Shown piece by piece: positions 5,847-10,333 of a stretch of 10,333 nucleotides of DNA. The notes under the pieces are model-generated. The model did no database searches. It was not told where the DNA came from and saw only the letters and a program-made list of their open reading frames with translations. Position 1 is the stretch's first letter; each line of letters begins with the position of its first letter. The position numbers and the translations under genes are program-made. Source of the DNA: Podila epigama. Taxonomy: Eukaryota > Mortierellomycota > Mortierellomycetes > Mortierellales > Mortierellaceae. Location: positions 6,562 through 16,894 of the forward strand of contig JAAAVE010000561.1 in assembly GCA_015679605.1 (NCBI GenBank), given 5' to 3'.

Positions 5847-8800
5847 ATGGCTTACAATTTCGACAACTCGTATACGTTGAGCCAAGCAGGGCTGGAGCTC
5901 TCCCTCAATGACTTTGGATTCGATCCCGCCCAAGAAAGTCGAGTCAAGCAGCAGCTTCAGCAGCAACTCCAACAACAACAACAACAACAGCAACAGATTC
6001 AGCAACAGCAGATTCAGCAGCAGCAGATTCAGCAACAGCAGTTTCAACTGCAACAACAGCAGCAGCAACAACAACAACTGCAACAACAGCAGCAGCAACA
6101 GCAACAACAACAACAACAGCTTGAATCACTCTCGCATTCTATGACCGATGGCAATCTCTCGGCAGCACCCTATGCTAAATCTGTCTCGGCTTCAACCACT
6201 CCAATCTTCCATACGCACCCACCAGAGCCACCAACCTCTTCGGGGACAGGAGGCGGTACCACGAATCAACAGACAGCTCTACAGCAATTGCAGCAACAGC
6301 ATCAGCAGCAACAGCTCTTCTTGCAGCAGCAACAGCAACAGCAGCAACAGCAGCTCCAGCAACAACAGATGCAACAGCTCCAACAGTTACCTGCCTCGCA
6401 AAAAGGGAACCAACAACAACAGCAGCAGCAGCAGCAGCAAGAGCAGCAACAGAAGCAGGCGCTCCTCACACCAGCTGGAAGCGAGTTTTACTCTTCCAAC
6501 TACAGTCAGTACATGTCGCCCTTAGGAGTCCAGCCTGAGGCGAATCAGGCTGCCAATGTTCTGACTGAACAAATGGATGACGACGAGGTAGAACAAAGTG
6601 TCATCGTTTGACTGATACCCATATTTTTTGTTTTTGTTTTTTCTGCATGGGCCTCACAAAGAATGCTTCATAATGAAAAAAAAAAAAAAATGGCACACGG
6701 ATTAACATGTTCGTTCGTCCTCCTTGCAACTATGACTTCTTTTGCCCTGTTCATAACTTGTAGCAGGTCTTCTTCACACCATTGATCTCGCCAGCCATGA
6801 CACCCTCACATCCATACACAAACCTACCCCAGGCAATGTCAACATCCAATGAAGTTTTCTCCCCACTCACCTCACCGGCTCTCAATCCGCATCGTACCTC
6901 GGCCATCGATTATGTCTCCTTCTCTGGTCAAAGTTTTAGTACGCTCCCAGTCCAATTTCAGCAGGCCCATGCGGCCCAACAACAGCAATTGCAGCAACAG
7001 ATGCAACAATTCCAAGCACACTCTAATGGCGAGTCTGCTCTCCAATTTCAACTGCAACAAAACGCGGCTGCTGCTGCTGCTGCTGCTGCATCAGCAGCTA
7101 CAACAGCTACAACAGCTTCTGGAGAAGGTAGTGGTAGCGTAGCAAGCAACTTGACTAGGAACAAACATGCTAGGATCGGAGAGTCTCAAGCACCTGCATT
7201 GAATGGTCAGCGGCCACCGATGAAACGACGCGCAACAGTCGGCATCACTTCCAACAACCTAGCCCGATCTGCAGGCGGTACAGTACGCGTCTCTATGACC
7301 AAGAGCTCACCCATGGCGCGACCCACCTCCAGCCCTATGGCGAATACGACACCAGGGCTCATGAAACAACACCCTGTCAGTCGCAGCACCACTGTCAATG
7401 GGACCATCATGTCTGGCCCTATCTCTGGAACTGGCTCTGGAAACGCAAGAGCAATGGTATCAACCATTGCGCCCTTATCACCAATGCCAGTGACTCATCC
7501 AACAAACCGGCCTACACCATCGCCAATACTCATTTCGACCTCGCAATCAATGCAGCAACAGCAACCATCACCTTCGCCACGACTCATCACGAATATGAAT
7601 CACTTGTCCGTGAGTTCATCGCCCATGGCACTGTCTACTCACAATGTGCCCAGTAGCCCCGCCTTATTCTCCTTGCCCGCTTCCTCCATGATGCCACCAC
7701 CGTCATCCTCCATGATGCTACCCTCGCAGCAGACTCAAGGCCATTCACTCATGGTCCAGCCTCAAGTCAACACTTCTTCATCTCTCCAAAGTCCTCCGAC
7801 CAAAGGCCAGAGCTATCATCACCTCTCGATTCAACAACCTACCCTCGCACCTGCCTTGGCTCCCCCGGCCTTGACTCAGACCCAGACAAAAGTCTCATAT
7901 GGAGCCATCACAGCTTCCTCGACAATAACTGCCACGACGACGCTTCTGGCACCAAACATGTCATCGATAGCGCCCAACCCCTCAATAACAAGCGCTACTT
8001 CCCCTGGCGGTCTAGTCACTGGACCTACACTGACGCCGCGACCGACTACGAACATGGTACAGCCTGCATTTACACCAGTGACGCCAGGTTCCTTGATGAA
8101 CATGGGATCTGGCTCTGTCTCTGGGTCTGGGTCTGGGTTAGGGTTGGTGTCAGAGGCAGGATCTGAATGTACATATACAACAACATCTTTTATTGAAGCC
8201 CCAATCACAACGTCTGCCATGACTGGTTCTACTCCTGCAGTAACGACAGGCGCAGAAAGCAATAACAAGAGCAATAAGAACAGTTCCTCCAAGTCCAGGA
8301 ACGTGATTTCTTCATCCAAGACAAACCGTCCTACAAGTAAACGGACGGGTTCCACGCCCATTATTGCTCCAACACCTGTATTACCCACAAGTAGTAGCCC
8401 TGGTACCTTATCGAGCTCAAAACGAAATGGCAAGCGGAAAAGTATGGTCTCGACCATACCGCTCTTACCTTCGACGCCGCGTCAACTTGCCAATGGACCC
8501 ATGGCACCGCCTTCCGGAGGATTCTCGCTCATTTCACCTGCGCTTAAACCGACCTTGATGCCACAAACGCAACACCGAGCAAGTCTCGGGGCACAGCCGA
8601 TTTTGGTGTCACCCCGTCTCCAGCCGTTACTCATGTCACCTGGTCTCAAGCCATGGTTGCCTGGAGGTAAATGGGGTTTATAAGGAAGATATTTTGTTTA
8701 TGTCTCTTTTTTATTGTAATTCTTGTTTTCTGCTTCTTTACATGTTACTGAACAAAAATATATCAAAATATCAAAACACATATAGTATCCACGACAGAAG

Positions 8801-10139
8801 CCATGGCGCGCTTGGCGACGAAATCCAATTATCAAAATATATTGGATGGAGACCATACGTAAGTTTTTTGTCCTTTTTTTTTTGTGCAAGAGATTTACAA
8901 GAGTGAGAAACAAGTAATCATAATATTTACCATTGACATACTTATTCAAAAAACGCGCTTGGCTTGTCTTACAATACCGACCTCCATTCAGGGATCGAGC
9001 TCCGTCGTACATCTCACAAGGCCGCAGAACAAAAACGTCGTGATTCACTCAAGCATTGTTTTGAAGACCTTCGGCACATGATCCCCAATATTGTGGACAA
9101 GAGTCCCTCCAAAGTGTTTTTACTCAAGAAATCATTTGATTATATCTGTCAGTTGAAAGCTCAGATTGCTCAACAGGAACTTGTTATTCGGCAACAAAAC
9201 TGTCAACATGCATATTTCCAGGAGCGGCTTTTGGAATGGCTCAAGGAAAAAGGGCAAGGAAAGTATGAGGTACAAAATCATGATCAAGACCAAGAGATGA
9301 CAGGGGATAAACAGTCTGAAGGGTCCATCATGTTAAGTGCTAGGCGGATGCCAGATATCGATAGCTGGAACATGCCAGAGTCGGACCTGAAAGAAGCCAC
9401 AGCCAAGGAAAGAGAGGCCCTGGAGGCAGCACAAGAGATGGCAGAGTTGAGTGCGGTCGCAGTGGAAGCTGCTCGTGTGGGCAACCAACCCGGTGGAAAC
9501 AAGAGCAACAATAATAACAGCAACAACAGCAGTAACGGTAACACGATCGGGTCCAATGGCGGCACGGGTAACAACAGCAAGAAGGGTGGCAATGGCGATA
9601 TGAGTAGTACCCGAAGCAATGGCAATCGAGACGAGACGATGGAAGATGACTCTGATGACAGCGAAGGAGAGCAGAGCGATGGCATGGAGTGTGAACCTAC
9701 TCAAACAGAGGTGGCAATGTCAGCTCAACCAAGGTCCATGCATTCTCTCCAAAAATCAAGACCAACAGGGCCATCAAGCCATGACTCTTTGACCACCCCC
9801 AACATGACCAACAACAACGTGAACAACAGTTCTGATTCCGCAAGGCCAAAAAAGAAAATGACAACAAACGCAACGACCACTCCTAACAAGGACATGAACA
9901 ACATCAACAACGACAACAACAATTATGCATCTTTAAACACGATACTCTCCTATTCAGACAACAATAATGACACCTCAAATGGCGTTCTCATGCAACCCCA
10001 CTCCACTGGCAGACGCCAGGCCAACAGTCAGCAGAACAACGATGGCAATGATGAAGATAATGACGATTACGGTGATGATGATGAAGAAGAAGACGAAGAA
10101 GAAGATGCTGACGGCGACGAGTATGAAGACGACGAATGA
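5847..10139 (+). CDS. Large bHLH transcription factor, NUC-1/PalcA/Pho4-like
   Basis: Predicted nuclear DNA-binding regulator, possibly of phosphate acquisition. Exons: 5847-6587, 6767-8666, 8786-8858, and a last exon starting at about 8942-8963 and ending TGA 10139; about 1,300 residues. Splices 1-2 and 2-3 are canonical and keep frame (DDDE|VFFTP; LPG|V-STTEA). Two Gln-rich blocks (about 35-91 and 141-204) are followed by paired FTPLISPAMTP (250-260) and FSPLTSPALNP (278-288), poly-Ala, Ser/Thr/Pro-rich DNA and three more S-P-x-L-x-P modules before residue 880. Then comes ARLATKSNYQNILDGDHT and, across intron 3, LGLSYNTDL; both resemble the block before the bHLH in NUC-1/PalcA (from memory). 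The bHLH lies at 9003-9197, with basic RRTSHKAAEQKRRD carrying H5, E9 and R13, the class B signature for CACGTG. The C-terminus is Asn-rich and ends in about 35 mostly acidic residues. Intron 3 has donor GTAAGT (8859) but no usable AG acceptor. bHLH is certain; the phosphate role is inferred. Confidence 0.85.
5947..6120 (+). repeat. Poly-Gln-coding CAA/CAG tract 1
   Basis: Mixed CAA and CAG codons encode residues 34-91. They include three IQQQQ pentads in a row followed by FQLQQ, giving hydrophobic residues every fifth position. Codon mixing implies selection for glutamine or past slippage rather than a pure repeat. Confidence 0.9.
6268..6456 (+). repeat. Poly-Gln-coding CAA/CAG tract 2
   Basis: Second Gln-rich block, residues about 141-203, with interspersed Leu, Met and His and a perfect CAG run around 6420-6440. 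Confidence 0.9.
7064..7090 (+). repeat. (GCT)n poly-alanine tract
   Basis: GCG, seven GCT codons and GCA encode nine alanines, followed by Ser/Ala/Thr-rich sequence with ACAGCTACA-type repeats. Confidence 0.9.
8123..8143 (+). other. Canonical G-quadruplex motif inside the bHLH coding sequence
   Basis: Four GGG runs begin at 8123, 8129, 8135 and 8141, separated by TCT, TCT and TTA. The motif is on the coding strand and so would also be in the mRNA. It encodes a Gly-Ser/Gly-Leu stretch. Confidence 0.8.
8859..8941 (+). other. Intron 3 of the bHLH gene, acceptor unresolved
   Basis: The donor GTAAGT is strong. Between 8937 and 8963, where the protein requires the junction, there is no AG. AG acceptors at 8890 and 8914 lead in frame to TGA codons (8904 and 8934). 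AG at 8990 is out of phase and would remove LGLSYNTDL. A CATAC repeat at 8854-8858 and 8937-8941 would allow a GT-AC or AT-AC intron giving DHTYSKNALGLSY. The right boundary given here is this tentative one. Confidence 0.4.
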
Positions 10140-10140
10140 C

Positions 10141-10146
10141 AATAAA
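10141..10146 (+). promoter_or_regulatory. AATAAA poly(A) signal candidate for the bHLH gene
   Basis: A perfect AATAAA hexamer one base after the TGA, followed by A-rich then T-rich DNA. If it is used, the 3' untranslated region would be only a few tens of bases. Confidence 0.5.
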
Positions 10147-10333
10147 GTTCTTTTTCACAAAAAAAAAATACCCCTTTTGGGAGAGAGAGTGTGTGATCTG
10201 TGTATGTGGGTGCATTTTTTATTTTTTATATTTTTTTTTTATTCTGCCAAGTCAAGAAGATAATGTTGAATTTGATATGTACTCTCTTCAACTATCTTTT
10301 TTTTTTCTATTTTTTTTTTTCTATTTTTTTTTT
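10147..10333. other. T-rich 3' flank, no gene
   Basis: An A-run, a short GAGA/GTGT patch and several T-runs of 8-10 up to the window edge. Nothing coding is seen. Confidence 0.6.

Noticed and set aside
5908-6525. Poly-Ser/Asn and poly-Leu frames over the Gln tracts
   Set aside because: Out-of-frame and antisense readings of CAA/CAG repeats; the Gln frame joins the rest of the gene by canonical splicing.
8138-8147. Interstitial telomere repeat
   Set aside because: Only one TTAGGG unit occurs; it is part of a Gly/Ser/Leu coding repeat.
9284-9922. Minus-strand open frames over the Asn-rich tail
   Set aside because: Antisense readings of the AAC/AAT repeats in the bHLH gene, with Leu/Val-only composition.

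Overview
The window is nuclear DNA from a fungus. It holds intron-rich genes with short GT-AG introns (about 42-207 nt), many pure A/T homopolymers and microsatellites in non-coding DNA, and a poly-Gln/poly-Asn regulatory protein. The ER oxidoreductase ends in HDEL and has the two-thioredoxin-plus-D-domain layout known from fungal ERp38. The simple-sequence load and gene style fit an early-diverging filamentous fungus of the Mucoromycota (Mortierella-like). That placement is inference, not something the sequence proves.

Layout, left to right. (1) 37-717, minus strand: 5' half of a secreted alpha/beta-hydrolase lipase, with signal peptide, VHG oxyanion segment and GHSLG nucleophile elbow; its 3' end lies beyond the window. 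(2) About 1051-1274, minus strand: two weak exon-like segments of an unrecognised gene or gene remnant. (3) 1500-1744: a fold-back (MITE-like) element made of two ~103-bp imperfect arms around a 40-nt centre. Each arm carries its own terminal hairpin, and the two hairpins differ by compensatory changes. (4) 1863-3726, plus: a complete six-exon protein disulfide isomerase of 366 residues, with a 12-nt microexon right after the first CGHC active site. (5) 3727-5846: about 2.1 kb of gene-poor DNA packed with microsatellites, probably holding the promoter and long 5' leader of the next gene. (6) 5847-10139, plus: one large spliced gene of about 1,300 residues for a bHLH transcription factor. It resembles the fungal NUC-1/PalcA/Pho4 phosphate regulators, with Gln-rich N-terminus, repeated S-P-x-L modules, a class B bHLH and an acidic C-terminal tail. 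(7) 10140-10333: T-rich 3' flank with AATAAA just after the stop.

The lipase and PDI both act in or through the secretory pathway, but nothing in the sequence shows that the three main genes are co-regulated. The most unusual points are the nested-hairpin fold-back element about 120 bp upstream of the PDI start, the NLAP microexon, two splice junctions without usable canonical sites (lipase exon 1 donor and bHLH exon 4 acceptor), and a dense set of Pho85-type S-P-x-[IL] sites in the transcription factor.
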